Below are positions 1-13,149 of a stretch of 64,000 nucleotides of DNA, piece after piece. Each line of letters opens with the position of its first letter. Within the stretch, counting starts at the first letter, position 1. The notes under the pieces were generated by a model that did not search any database, was not told where the DNA came from, and worked only from the letters and a program-made list of their open reading frames with translations. The DNA is from Limanda limanda (taxonomy: Eukaryota; Chordata; Actinopteri; Pleuronectiformes; Pleuronectidae): assembly GCF_963576545.1 (NCBI RefSeq), contig NC_083653.1, positions 14,171,358-14,235,357 of the forward strand, read 5' to 3'. The position numbers and the translations under genes were made by a program.

Positions 1-1067
1 ATCGGCAGTGATGGAAACGCTACACCTGGATGAACGTCTTTCTCATTTGGTTCTCCATCACCAATGAACCGGAGGAATGGAAAAGAAAAGAGAGGCAGAT
101 TCCTCTTCTAGCAATAGGAAAAGTAATATAACTTTTTCTGCGATTAATCCATATATTAAAAAAACTGCATATACTCTCTTATTTTGGTGTCAGAGATGTT
201 TTATACATTAAATGAGTCTGAACATTTCATGGCGGAAAAGGGTGTGGCACTTGTTTTTCAACAGATAATTGATGAATAATCTTACTTCAACAACCCAGAC
301 TAAGTCGACGACTAACCCATTTCCATGACGACTGAAACACTAACTTAATTCAGAGAAGAAAACCATGAGATGTCAGGGAAGTTATTGGCCATCAAGTTAC
401 GATTATTTCCTCAAACTGCTGCTTCCTGAAGTTTTCAATTAATGCATGTAAATAGTATCATTTGATGTACAACATTGTTCAACAATAAATATTTTTAATT
501 AAGTTTAGTTTTCTTTTAGTCATAATATTGAAAAACTGATATTTTGTATCATGACAACATGTTAACAATAGAGGTTTATATGATTTAATTTAAAATAAAC
601 AACATATAATTGTCCATCCTTACTGGAAGTGCATAAGCAAAAAGAGTTCTAACTTCATTTTGCACGAAAATCCAATATTAAAAAAAAACACCATAAATTA
701 TTCAACGCATGAATCACGCTGGACTTTCACTTACTGCTAAACCCCCCCCCCCCCAACCATCACAATACTCTCACTCTTTAGTCTTATTGTCAATGTTGAT
801 AATAGCTCAATACATGCTTATTTCCTTGGGCGTAAATCTCTGTTGTTGACTGCTTTGTAAATATTGATTTGTCCTTTCTGCTCAGATCAGCTGAACAAGC
901 CTCCACATCTCATTTGTTATAAAGTTAGTGGTCTCCTCTCTGACCCCCGGTCATCATCGGCCTCCTCTCTGCCTGCACACCCCTCAGCTGACTGCTCTGA
1001 GTGTGGATCCAACACTGCCTGGTGCAGGCCTGACACACCAAAGGAGACTGGGATATCATGAATAAAT
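1..1067. other. intergenic, AT-rich, no gene seen
   Basis: I see no exon-like reading frame, splice pair or RNA gene here. The tract is AT-rich with short A and T runs and a 13-base C run at 742-754. The segment at about 930-1050 is slightly richer in GC but shows nothing recognisable. Confidence 0.5.
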
Positions 1068-1780
1068 ACTGGGGCTGGGCCATAAAATATCAATAAGTAT
1101 CGCATCGTGCAAGCACAGTGAGGAGGTATAACACAAAACTCCCATGTGTTAAATATTTTGCTGTTGATCAAGTTTGTAATTTTCTTCACATTAAGAAGAG
1201 TTTAAAACCACAACCTTCACTCAGGAGCAAAAATCCATCTTTAAACTAGGGCTTGTGGTTGATATCCAATAACTTTCACATTATTATTTATTTTAAAGGT
1301 AAAAACAGATTGTTAGCAGAGAATGACAAACACTCGATAAACAGCAAAACATTTAACAAATCCGAGTTTGATTAATCATGTGCATTATACTCCTATGCAT
1401 AAGCATTAGTTTGATATATAGTGAACCTATGTTACATTGCCATCAATGAAAGATATTGTTGATCATTTTTGATATTGCTTCATTGCACAGCCCCACTTTA
1501 AACTCAACAAAACAATGTGACAAATTTCTGTTTTTTACACTCTGTACATTCGTTTCTATTCCATTCATATTTTGTATGTTTCCATAAACTTAAGTATCAT
1601 TACCATTACACTTAAGTGACGTTTAATTACTCACTGATGCCTATTTATGACTCTTGCTGCTGTATGACGGCACATTTCCCCATTGAGGGACTAATAAAGG
1701 ATTATCTCATCTTATCATGATAATTATCGATATCGACTGATATCCTGATGCCATTTTTGAACAAATGATTCAGCCCCAAT
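1068..1780. repeat. short inverted-repeat DNA transposon-like composite
   Basis: The left end reads ACTGGGGCTG (1068-1077). The right end, read on the other strand, is ATTGGGGCTG (1780-1771), a 9 of 10 inverted match. A second CAGCCCC terminus occurs near 1489, so either two related elements sit side by side or one is nested in the other. The interior has ATATCGAT-like words. Near 1670-1715 it has a tail of the type 'CCCATTGAGGGACTAATAAAGGA', which resembles the 3' end of fish LINE/SINE elements. No coding capacity is visible. The family is not identified and the assignment rests on the termini and overall look. Confidence 0.45.
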
Positions 1781-1871
1781 AAGAAACCTTCCTGATGGCT
1801 GTTATTTAACACAAAGACAATCTAATGCTACAAGCTAACATGCACTTTAACATAGAAATACTTGATTTAGA

Positions 1872-1893
1872 CTCTCTCTCTCTCTCTCTCTCT
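1872..1893. repeat. (CT)n microsatellite
   Basis: About eleven uninterrupted CT units. Simple repeat with no associated gene. Confidence 0.9.
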
Positions 1894-2181
1894 AAGGAGT
1901 ATTGTAGATTAGATTCCAGATCTACCCAATCAGACCTTCACAGCTTGTGCCTTTATGTTTTATCTGTATATTTACAGCTTGATGGATCGATTGAAACGTG
2001 CATCCTGCAGCAGGGATGTCAGCGGTTGTCTCCACTCTTTATTTAACCATCATCCCAGGGGTTTTATCCTCTCTCTGTCCGCATCAGTCGTGTTTCCTCG
2101 GCTCGTTTACATCTGTCATGTTTCACTTGAAGCCCCCGCAGCGCTGAGGTCTACTGTCTTGGATGTGCCGCTGTCAGTACC

Positions 2182-2216
2182 GACACACACACACACACCA
2201 CAGACACACACACCAC
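2182..2216. repeat. (CA)n microsatellite, interrupted
   Basis: CA units broken by CCACAG-type interruptions, at the left edge of a CpG-rich block. Confidence 0.85.
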
Positions 2217-2225
2217 GGACACAGC

Positions 2226-2660
2226 CTCCGTCCATTTTAACGTGACAACCCGTTACCGTCACCGACACGAAGCCGGAGAGAAGCAGCCGTGTCGGTCCCT
2301 TTCTTTTCAGAAGACCCCACGACGAGCATCCATGAAGATGCTAGCTGTGAGTTAGCCTCCGTTAGCAACTTGCCTTGGCAGCCTCCGTCCACCGCGCAGC
2401 GAGCCTCGTCAACAACTCCTCCTCCCCCCACGACCAGACCCCAGCTGCGGGCACACAAACGCCATATTTACCTAGAACTGGAGTAGTTGTTGGAACGTGG
2501 ACGCTGGATTCCCGCTCTCCTCCATTCCGTCCGGCGGGCTGCTCGGGGAACGCGACTCGAAGCTAGCCGCTGTTCAGACCCCCAAACACGGAACCACTGC
2601 CTGCTCCTGCCGCTGTCCCACAATGCACCGGTCCAGAGGGGGGCACCCGAGACACCCAAA
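2226..2660. promoter_or_regulatory. CpG-rich block, probable promoter of an unidentified gene
   Basis: This stretch is much richer in C, G and CpG than the AT-rich DNA on both sides. On the minus strand it holds the word GCATTGTGGGA (near 2620), a motif found in many vertebrate CpG-island promoters. Below it lies a GC-rich leader and an ATG in good context (about 2526 downward), followed 54 bases later by a donor-like TAG|GTAAAT near 2473. The short frame from that ATG reaches a stop exactly at the donor, so it cannot be the coding exon as read. A non-coding first exon is possible. No protein family is recognisable on either strand. Confidence 0.4.
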
Positions 2661-4504
2661 TATGATTCAGGATTTTTCCTCCATCACGTCGTGTGTTTCC
2701 TGTCTGATCACTAACACACACACAACAAGGGTTGGTGTATATCTAAATAAGAAACCAGCCCTGAAACAGAGTCAAGACCCATTCAGAGCTCACTTAGTTA
2801 CTGTATTAAAGGAAACTGGATTAAGTATAACATAATTATTTTTTCATGAGTTATGGAGAAGGGGTGGGATTGAATACGTTTTATTTCTTCTCACTCCTTT
2901 TCGATTATGTTGATTAAACCATGAAGCCCTTGATTTTTTTCCCTCGTCAGTTTATGAATAATACTTTTTTCACTTGTTTGTATGAGTCCTTTTTATTATT
3001 AACATGTTTGAAATAGATTTTTAATAATTAAAAAAGCTTCAGGTGCCATATGCTAATAATAAAAATGATATGTAATAATGTACTGGGAATTTTGGTTCAG
3101 CTTCCAAGAGCAAGCCCTGATCCTCACAACAAGGGGATTTCATACATATCCCACTTTTAATAATAATAATGATAATGACAATAACACACTCTTTTCAAAG
3201 CAAAGTTCAAACAAGATCAATTACAGGATAAATTCATATTTCAATAAATAATTTTGATTTGTAGTCAATAGGAATCTCTTTCTTTTAATATTTTATCGCA
3301 AAGCTTTGATGGATGTTTGACGTATACTGTCTTTTATTTTGTATACTGTGCTGTTCTTCAGTAGTAGTAGTAACAGTATGTTATTTATGCATTTCTATTT
3401 TTTCTACGGATATGGACCTATGAGTCTGAAAGACAGCACGAAAGCTATACTCACACATGATTTTTCAGAGCTGCTGGTCAGTACCAACAGCTGTTCACCT
3501 AAACTGGAAACCAGAGCAACAGTACTTTAAATGGAGGACAATTTCAAGTTACATTTAACATTTAAATCTTATTGGGTTCACAGCTGTGAATGAGAAATTA
3601 TTTCCTATTTAAATCTCCATGGGTGCTTTCACAGTGACCTGGGGGTTGGTCCATTATTCACTGTCTATGGAGCTGCTCCAGGTGTTGCCTTGTTCTCCCC
3701 CAGCTGTGCTACTTCTAATACTCGTAAAGTGTGTTTGTGTGAATTTGTAAAAGATTAAATCTTTCACAAAAACAATATAAATGAATAAATTTTTCCGAAT
3801 CATCCGTCATGACACTAGAATTTTTTACTTTTGCCTGAAGGAGTTTGGGTAATACAATTTGGTCAAATCATACCCTGCAGTTCATACCTATCTATCCTCT
3901 GCTTTTTGACTGCGTACTATGTTAAATTATACGTCACTTGAGCATTTAATATGTTGGGTACTTATACTGTACGTTGTGCTACTTAGATGTTGAGTGTGTT
4001 GCTTATATTGTCAAATTGAAAATGGTCAAAAACACAAGTCACAGTGTTTTCAAATCAGCCCTACTAAAGATCTAAATGTATGAAGAATATATAGTTTTTG
4101 TTTGTCTTCTTGGTTTTTCTTTGTTGTTGTTTTTCATTTAAAAGGGACAGTGTAGATTAATTCATGGTTCATATAAATGTTCCAGAATTAGTCTCCTAGA
4201 TTAATTTTCACCTGCAGTCCCGGGCAGGTTGTTGTTAAAACGAGAACACCCAAATCCAACACAATGAAGTATTCAAATTCAAAAGGCCTAATTTGAATCA
4301 TGTTTGTAGCCTAAATGTCCTTTGAGAACTACGCACGAACCTGGCTCCAGAGGATATCAGAGGACATGTAGGCCAAAAACATGGTTTCTAATTTAAATGT
4401 CGGGGTTCTGAACACTTGGATGACACCACATTGTAGTATGGAGGCATTTTACCTTTGAAGAATGGGTTACTGTTTACTTCAATTTTTTGATTTGGCTGTA
4501 ATGC
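2661..4504. other. intergenic, no gene seen
   Basis: AT-rich sequence with short CA, TAA and GTA tracts (for example ATAATAATAATGATAATG near 3160). Reading frames are short and lack homology signals. Nothing here is convincingly functional. Confidence 0.5.
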
Positions 4505-4623
4505 TGTTTAACCCTGAAACTCCAAAAGTATTTCTTGGACTCACACACTTCACTCACCCCTCCCTCGGTCTAGTTGTAGATAATGAGTTAATTTTCATTT
4601 GGGCGTTAAACTATACCTTTAAC
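4505..4623. repeat. partial copy of a 'GGGATAGTTCACC'-type inverted-repeat element
   Basis: The right part (about 4578-4623) is the reverse complement of the start of the copy near 63,050: both contain the AAAGG-TATAG-TT(C/T)A-CC-AAATGAAAA-type terminus. The internal words also match: 'GGACTCACACACTTCACTCACCCCTCC' here corresponds to a similar string near 63,360. It is a truncated member of a short DNA-transposon family that I associate with fish genomes. Confidence 0.6.
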
Positions 4624-4848
4624 TTGGGTTTTTAAACTGAGTTGTGAATATATTATTATAGATAAATGTTAATTCACTACTTCTAATCTTCTCTCACAGT
4701 CATACAAATAATCAGTTGACCCCGGATAGGATGACGACAGCAGCAACTACAGTTTGATTCCTGGATGAACTAAAATCCTCCTTTCATCACTGACTCTGTG
4801 TTTACAGCAGCATGTAGCGCCCCCTAAAGGCTGTCTCTGTCATCTCCG

Positions 4849-4862
4849 CCAGCAGGGGGCGG
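4849..4862 (+). promoter_or_regulatory. CTCF-like core motif upstream of rps29
   Basis: CCAGCAGGGGGCGG matches the published CTCF core consensus CCASYAGRKGGCRS at all 14 positions. It lies about 80 bp upstream of the likely rps29 transcription start, in a short GC-rich promoter. Binding is inferred from the motif only. Confidence 0.6.
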
Positions 4863-4899
4863 CATACTCAGACTGCACAGCCGGAAACAGCTCGCGTGG

Positions 4900-4963
4900 A
4901 CCCTTCATTGGCGCATGCGCGGCCTTCATTCTTCCTTTCCGAAATCCGAGCGAAAGAGACAAG
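4900..4963 (+). promoter_or_regulatory. rps29: rps29 core promoter and 5' TOP leader
   Basis: A GC-rich segment with GCGCATGCGC (an NRF1-like palindrome near 4911-4920) precedes the pyrimidine run CTTCCTTTCC at 4931-4940. Ribosomal protein mRNAs of vertebrates start at a C inside such a run (the 5' terminal oligopyrimidine, or TOP, motif), so I place the start near 4931. That gives a leader of about 33 bases before the ATG. The TOP motif implies growth- and mTOR-dependent translation, as known for this gene class. No TATA box is visible. Confidence 0.75.
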
Positions 4964-6023
<1,060 letters not shown>

Positions 6024-6106
6024 ATCTCTTGTGCCGACGCGTCCTCAGATGGGTCATCGGATCTCTGGAGCACCGGCCGAGACGATGGGGATAATTCAGC
6101 ACTGAA

Positions 6107-6112
6107 AATAAA
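6107..6112 (+). terminator. rps29: rps29 polyadenylation signal AATAAA
   Basis: Canonical AATAAA 84 bases after the stop codon, followed by a TGTGTTTTTTTG-rich stretch that fits the downstream GU/U element. The mRNA 3' end is expected near 6125-6135. Confidence 0.85.
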
Positions 6113-6134
6113 TGTGTTTTTTTGTCCAAACCTT

Positions 6135-8685
6135 AATTGTTTTGTGTGTTTATGCATCGCTCTCTGCACGTTACACAGACATGGTGGTACTGGTTGGTGA
6201 AATGCAGGAAAGATGGGAACTGAGGATATAGTTGAGTGTCACAATATAAAAGTAGTGACTTATCTAAAATACTAAAAATGTGAATCGCTGATAGAGATAT
6301 ACATATCTAAGACATAAAATTCCTAAAGGATGTTATGAGTGTGCTGTGAACAACAATTTGAGAAGTTATACGTAACTTGATGGGTCTATTTGTATACGGT
6401 TTAGATCATAGAAAATAAGTTAGAAGAACCACTGTACGTGAAAGTCAAAACATGGGTGCTACTGGAATAGTTTGTCTATGGTTCCATTTCTATCTACCTG
6501 ACCTGGTCCACATATTTCTACTAAGCTATTTGTTAATGGTGTTGATTTAGATGCTGTGATGGGTCTTGATGCATATAAATAGTAATGACGGCACATTGTC
6601 TGGCCTGTTGCCACATAGCTTTACTTTAAGGACAGGGTGTTTTTTTAAACTTGTGTAGCATCACATCTTAAAAGGTGTTTTTCTCTTATTACTCAGCAGC
6701 GACACTATTTAGGGTCTGCACACCGTCGAGCTGCTCTCTGTGGGCACTCAAGTAAGAGAATACGTAAGGGGTATTACACAGAAGAACAAGTAAGAGATGG
6801 ATAGTTTCTTCCAATAAAACTGGAACCAATCCATACCAGTATACAATATTTAAACGTATCTCAAATTTGTGATCAAATAGGCATATTTCATACACAAGTC
6901 TTACAAATTGATTTGCTTTGACTCTGTACAAGAAATTAAGTTGTGATACTGATCACGGAGACTGCATCAATATAAACTGCAGTGCACGAAAGAACTGATT
7001 AACTTTTATTAGATAAAGAGATTCATTTCCAAGTCAGCGTGGATCCACATGAAACAACATGGCCCCCTTTACATCCCAGAAATTGGCGACACGCTGAGAT
7101 ATTGGTCTCATTCAAAATTAATGAAATCGGAAGGTCCCCTGCAGTGTGGCTAATTGCATCGTGCCAGTGACTTGGGTTACCAAACTTTAAATAATGAATC
7201 AGCTCAGCAGCAGCAGCGTGGCAGGTGGGATTCTGCAGATGATCCGTATATAGACATTGTTGAGGATTTACTGAAGTCATTTTTATTTTTCCTCTGGCGT
7301 AAACACAGAAGGTTGAAGCACTAGATGGCAGCATGACTTCACATTCATGATGCAGGGCTGGTGACAATGGAAAGTGTTGCACAATAGCACTTAGAAATGG
7401 CATTACTGCAATCACCTATTTCGTTTTATCCACTATCAGTTATGTTTATGGAAGTTTAATTAAAAGGCTTGTTGGCCACATGGAAAACAGTTAAGAAATT
7501 AATTCACAGGTAGATGATGTGAAAATAATGAAAATGAAAATATTTGACTCATGTCATCTATATAAACTGTTAATAGGATTTTAATTTTACAAATAATTTG
7601 ACATTTATTTTGATTCATACGTTTAAATCATGTGTCACAGGTTTGATGTTTTCTCCTGTTTAAACCAAGGCCACACAAATGAACCATAAGTACAGCAAAG
7701 GGGAGGTTTAACAAACATAGGCGTACAATCTCAGGTGTGCAGAATCGCAGAGGCAGTATCTTTTATGATGATGCACAGAAGAAGTAATGTGTGTCCAAAA
7801 ATAACAAGTGCTGAGGAAATGACATGTATGATGAACCAACAGGAAACGGATACATATGACATGCAGAGGAGGACGTACTTTACATATTAGATCCAGCAAG
7901 CTATTCATAATGTGAGGAGTCAAATTTCATTATCCCATGAAAAGCTCGAGATGGAAGCACAGTCTGTGAGGCTGGGTGCTTTGCTGGGTGCACGATGTCT
8001 GTGTGCATCAAATATGTATGTATTGTGTTGTGTAAGCACTCACTCATATGCATAAAAAGGAGTTGGTGTGAACACAGGCTGGTGGAGGCTGCATCTGTTT
8101 GGACAGGGAATTGAACACACGAGTGCTGCATCAGTCCGCTCTGCAGGCGGGTGGAAGGTGTTGTCTTTGATGTTCGCCTCAGTCTCAGTCCCAGCTGTGT
8201 ATTAATGCTCTTGTTATTCTGCCTCCTCGGAGCGACAGCATCAAGACAACTGACTGATAAGACAGGATGAGACGTTTGTTTCATCCAAACTCAGCCCTTT
8301 TAGGAACTTTCTATAAAAAAACTGCTGTATTTAAATAACAGAGGAAAAGCTAGTCTATGTGTTGCAAGAAAAGAATATATGAAACAATTTCCCAAGTCAT
8401 GATTGCATTTGCTACTTCAGTTTGCTGCAATTGACATACGCCACTTGTGAAGAAAAAAAAAGATGAACAAAATCAAGGAACCAGTCAAATCAAATTTAAA
8501 GTTTGAATGTGAAATTAACTCTGAGTTTCTTTCTCCTTCTCAGTAGGTTTGTCCAAAATCTTCTTCCAGAATCATCTTGGGGAACGACTTGTTATGACAG
8601 TCGTTCCTTCCTGAAACGTTTAAACATTCATTAAAAGCTACAGTTCCACCTCTGAGACGCAATCAAGGCTGGATCCAACTTTCAG
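6135..8685. other. intergenic, no gene seen
   Basis: AT-rich sequence downstream of rps29. Two minus-strand frames (7023-7415 and 7901-8284) are open for about 130 codons but show low complexity or no family signature, no splice context and no codon bias that I can see. I treat them as chance. No structured RNA was noticed. Confidence 0.5.
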
Positions 8686-8689
8686 ATAA

Positions 8690-9190
8690 TGGCAACACAT
8701 CAGTCTCTTAACAGGCAAATTCTGTTTCTAACCACATTTTTGCATGAACATATGACTTTTGTTTGCCACATGAGGGCAGGAGAACTCCTCAACTGGCATA
8801 TGCATACATACTATCACCTTGATAAGTTGGAGACACATGCTTATTTATAAATCTTACTGACATGTGGTAATATTGCCATTGATTTAAAGTTATGTTTTCC
8901 ATCGCTGTCTAAATACTAGAATGGCCCTCAGAGCGCACAACTCTGGCAAGTCTTTATAAATAGAAAAACATAAACAAAATGGTAACACATTTTTGTATAA
9001 ACACGTCTTTGTTTTGGCCACATGGGGGCAGAATAACTCCTCAGCCTGCTAACAGATACACATGATTCACATACAATCACTGCGTATTTATACACCAACC
9101 TAACATGTAGTTACATGAGCTTTAATAACAGTTATGTTTCTTATCATAATCCAAATTTAAACTCAGCCATTTTGCCAATGACTTGATCAA
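8690..9190. repeat. diverged tandem pair of about 250-bp units
   Basis: Two segments share ordered words: 'GCCACATGAGGGCAG' with 'AACTCCTCA' (8766-8792) and 'GGCCACATGGGGGCAG' with 'AACTCCTCA' (9017-9043). These are followed by matching 'TTATTTATA/GTATTTATAC', 'ACATGT' and 'AGTTATGTTT' words in the same order. The spacing is about 250 bp. It is either an old local duplication or two copies of one repeat family. The GCCACATGGGGGCAG core resembles a degenerate CTCF-type word. Confidence 0.5.
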
Positions 9191-10489
9191 ATATGTTGAC
9201 TTTTTTTCACCATTTTCACTTACTTGATCTGTTATACATTTAGTTTATCAGAGTTTTTTTTTTTGAAAACAGCTTTTACCTGTTAAAAAGGAAAAGGGCT
9301 TAAAAGGTTTTCCAGTGATTTAGCACAGCCACTCAGTAAGGTCGGGGGGGTCACAGAGGCAAATAAAACACCAACAACAAAAAGATGGTGGATATTGAGG
9401 CAGCAGATGCAGAGGTCACTTTAGTCTATGATAAGTGCCAAAAGCTGGATCCCACAGTTCCCATAATGCAACTTGACTGAAGCTTTTATGTACTTTATGT
9501 TCTTTCATATGTTCCCTTAAACTTTTGAAATTTCCTGCTCAGCCAGGGATAGACTAATGACATCAGTAAGTGTGAAGGCCATTAGACTAAAGCACGAAGC
9601 TGAAAGCTGTGGGCTAACAACATGATAACCAGTGAGCTACCAAGGTCACATGGTAAATCATCTTTTGAGATTTTCTCAACACAAATAATATGGCTTTGTT
9701 AATTTTCAAATACAGATAATAAAGTTTGGTTGGTCCTTGTTGTTGAGACAGGAGCGCTCCCATGTTTTTGGCCCTGAGTGAATAACAAGCTCCAGGGGGG
9801 ACGTCCATGTTGGGACCATCAGTTGCTCATGCTGAGCTTTAACAAGCTTCCTAATATAATCACATTACTGTGTGCTCAACTTGTGGTTATAAGCACATCT
9901 CAACATAGAAAGCGAACCTGAATGAGACGCTACAGTCCGAGCAATAAGAGGTGACCGCCCATGTGAAGGCCTTGGACCCAACGTCTCAGCGCTGCTCAGG
10001 CCGAGGGCTCACATCCATCTCCAAGATCATAGGGAAAATAAGTGGGCCGCAAATGCTGTGGTGCACAGTTGGCATGGAAACATCCCCGTGGAATTGCCTG
10101 TTTTCAATTGTTGGACCAAAAGAGCTACTTCTTGGAACAAGGTTCCCTAAAAAGTGCTGTGAACAAACACAGGCCTCATCCAAAGCTCTCCATTAGTTTT
10201 GATTGAGTGGGGTCAGCGTCGACTGAGTCATAGCGAAAAGAAAGAAAGAAAATCGAATAAAACAAATTCTGCAGCCAGCGGAAGAACGAATAACGGAAAG
10301 AGAGTTTCATTTAAAAAATGAGCATCAGTAAATAAAGGAGCAGTTTATTCTCATTGTGAAATTATACAGAGACTATAGTGTAAGCAGCACTTAGTAATTA
10401 CCCGATGTTTTCTTCATGATGCCCCTTCGGGCATTAGTGAGTATGATGGCTAAAACAATCTAAAAAAATACATCCATTTATTCTATTTT
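9191..10489. other. intergenic, no gene seen
   Basis: Mixed AT-rich sequence with a short (GAAA)n run near 10,238-10,254 and a T run near 9256. Short open frames on both strands at 9951-10,196 overlap each other and carry no recognisable domain. Confidence 0.45.
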
Positions 10490-11480
10490 TAGTAATATGC
10501 CGTTAGCCACAAAAATTAGCAGACTGCAGGGTTTTCCCGCTGTTTCTAAGGCCCCCCCCTGAGACGTTAGACGTGCACGGCACAGACGCTTTATTACCGC
10601 CCAGTACAGAGCACCTGGCTGACTCAGTTGTTCCAGTCAAGTAGCTGCTAACTCTCAAACCGCCGTGGCATAAGCCTCCTGAATTTAGCTTTAGATGACT
10701 TGAGCAAACATTCATTTCTCTGAAGATTTCAAGGGAAGAACAGGAAAACAGAGGCTCGCTCCAGCTGCTGAGCACGGTCCGGACTTTATTCCCCCCCCAG
10801 TCGACTGTGGGGTCCATATCGCACCACAGAGGAACGTGCAGTCCATCTATCTTCGGGCTAATGACACGTGAAATGATGAAGAGTCGGTATTGCCAGCAGC
10901 CCGTGAAAGACTCGCCAAAGTAAAAGCATATGACTGTTTCATGGTTGATTTGTCGCGGCACGGGCACACGTGTTATTAATAACACTCATGGTGGCTGTTC
11001 TACGTTATAGGTGAGCTAGTTCCGTCGTCCTGTTGCAGTTTGGCTCAATGAAGCTTACAAGGACATTTACATGGAACAGAGCCACTATTAGTGTTGTTAG
11101 TTACACTTGCTCTTTACCTGCTGTGACAGGTCAAAATGGCTGCCGTGTAAGAGGATCTACTAGGATGTGTTTTCTAGTCCAGAAGAGGTTGAAATCCGTT
11201 CAGTGAGTGTTTTTTGTTACTTTCTTGCATCAAGAACTTAAACGGTCAATGTGCAGAATATACTGACACCTAGTGGTGAAGAGTTTCAGGTTGCAGCTGA
11301 ATACCCCTCTCCTGACCATCCCCTTCCAAACCTCTGGTTGCCTTCAGTTGTCATGAAAACTCAAAAAGTGTTTAGTTTGTCCAGTGTGAGCTACTGTAGA
11401 AAACATGGCTGCCTCCGTACAGAGGACCCGCTCCTGATGTAAATAGTATTTCAATATAAATGGTCTATTCTAGGTTAAAA
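10490..11480. repeat. probable dispersed repeat, about 1 kb, family unknown
   Basis: The right end contains the phrase 'GAGGACCCGCTCCTGATGTAAATA' followed by 'ATATAAATGGTCTATTCTAGG', and upstream 'CACCTAGTGGTGAAGAGTTTC' and 'AAAATGGCTGCC'. I recognise these as words of a repeat common in fish intergenic DNA. The left part holds a 160-codon minus-strand frame (10,503-10,985) with no recognisable domain, best read as chance in repeat DNA. Element boundaries and class are not established. Confidence 0.4.
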
Positions 11481-12339
11481 CCCTGAGTTCCACTGGATCA
11501 TAGCAAAACTACTTGTGATGATATGGCAAGAAGATGGCAGGCAGGAACACCACCAACAAAAGAAAAGAGAGTCAATGAAGTAAAACCAATAAATGTACAG
11601 AATGGGAAAAATTTAATTTAAGGAGAACTTTGTCAAAACGCCTACACTCTTCCGTTGGTATTTGCCTGTAAAAGAACGAGATGAAAGTTGAAACCAGCCT
11701 CGTCTTGCGTCTCAGACTTGGAACCGCAGCTTTTAATGAATGTTTAAACATTTCAGGAACTGAGATAACATGAAGTTCCTGGAGATGACATTCAAAGATG
11801 TTATGAAAAATACAGAGAATGAGAAAGAAACTCATGGATTATAAGTAAAATTGCCTAATAGCTAATATAAATTATAAAAAAGAATAAATCAGAATTTAGC
11901 TCACTGGGTGAAGAATGGACCTAATTCCCTTCGCCTGTATGTTGATCACACCCTCGGAGTCAACAGACCTGAGAGCAGTGTATCGAACCCTGAAGCTCAA
12001 ACAGCTGTACTGTATAAACAAAGAAATTACATAATGAATATTAATAGCTGGGATCTGCTCGAGGACTGAAGAATGTGTCACCTCACTTCAGAGTCAGGTG
12101 GAGTATCTGCACTCAAATACCTCTCAGCAACTGTGTAATTCTCACAAGTGAAGTAATGACAGAAAACTTTATCTTTAAAGCGACTTTTGAACACAGTTAC
12201 AAGGCGATTAGCAAGTTAAAAAGGAAACAGTCAATGAGGAAACAATGAAAACCATTTAAAAGCAATTGGAAGATCAGAAATCTGAAATGATCTTTACAGA
12301 CGAGTAAAAGAGTAAAAACAATATAAGATATAGGTTATA
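11481..12339. other. intergenic, no gene seen
   Basis: AT-rich, short reading frames only. Nothing recognised. Confidence 0.4.
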
Positions 12340-12720
12340 AAATGATTGAAATGGACAGTATGATCAGAACTATATTATAGCACACCTATAAAAATGTGTC
12401 TTCAAGAGGGACATTTCATTTAAGAGGATATGGAGTTTAACTGACGAATCTCCTCAGGGAGATGGAGCCAAAGAGTGGGAGCCTCTGTGGAATCAGGTCA
12501 AAGGATTGAAGTCCAGAATGGGCCTTCATAGTCAGCAATAAAATGTTTTAACTCAATTCTAAAATCGAGTGGAAGTGTATGAATAGAAGCCACAGTCACT
12601 ACAGGGATATACTCTCTTTTATCAGATTCGTGGACGAGTCTGGCTGCCGTGTTGATTTATGTCGACTCTGTTGTCTTAAAAAGATGAAAAGAGATCCGAA
12701 ATTATCCAAATGAGGGAATA
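12340..12720 (+). repeat. decayed dispersed fish repeat
   Basis: The order of words 'GTGTCTTCAAGAGGGA', 'GAGATGGAGCCAAAGAGTGGGAGCC', 'TCTAAAATCGAGTGG', 'ACTCTCTTTTATCAGATTCGTGGACG' and 'AGTCTGGCTGCCGTGTTG' matches my memory of a dispersed non-coding repeat widespread in teleosts ('...GTCTGGCTGCAGCGTT...'). There is no open frame. The assignment is from memory and needs a library search. Confidence 0.5.
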
Positions 12721-13149
12721 CGAAGGCCCGACTTACGATCTCTAGGTTTCATCTTGATAAAAACATGCTGATCCTTGAGGGTTTGAGAGTTGTGATCCAG
12801 AGACGAGCGTTGCTCTCCAAATCCGACTGATAGATCAAAGGATCCCGCATGCTATCAGTTAATTTCCTGGATCACGCCGTGCATGCAACTGAATCCATCA
12901 AACACAGCTGATGCACCATTAAAAAGACAGGTGGATGTTTTCTTTCAAAGCACTGGCTGCAGCGAGTATTGTTTTTTTTTTTAACATGAACAGATGAAAG
13001 CTGCAACCCGAACATCACTTATTACTTCAGTCATCTCAGCAGACGCCTGATAGTTCTCCTCACTGTAGCTGGTGGGATTCAACATCTCATATATGGCCCC
13101 ATCACTCTCCAGTCGAATAGCGCAGTCGATAAATCACTGTCTGCTTTTG

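Noticed and set aside
7023..7415. 130-codon minus-strand frame
   Set aside because: No domain signature and no supporting signals; judged chance.
10503..10985. 160-codon minus-strand frame
   Set aside because: No recognisable domain, lies in repeat-like DNA, no splice or promoter context.
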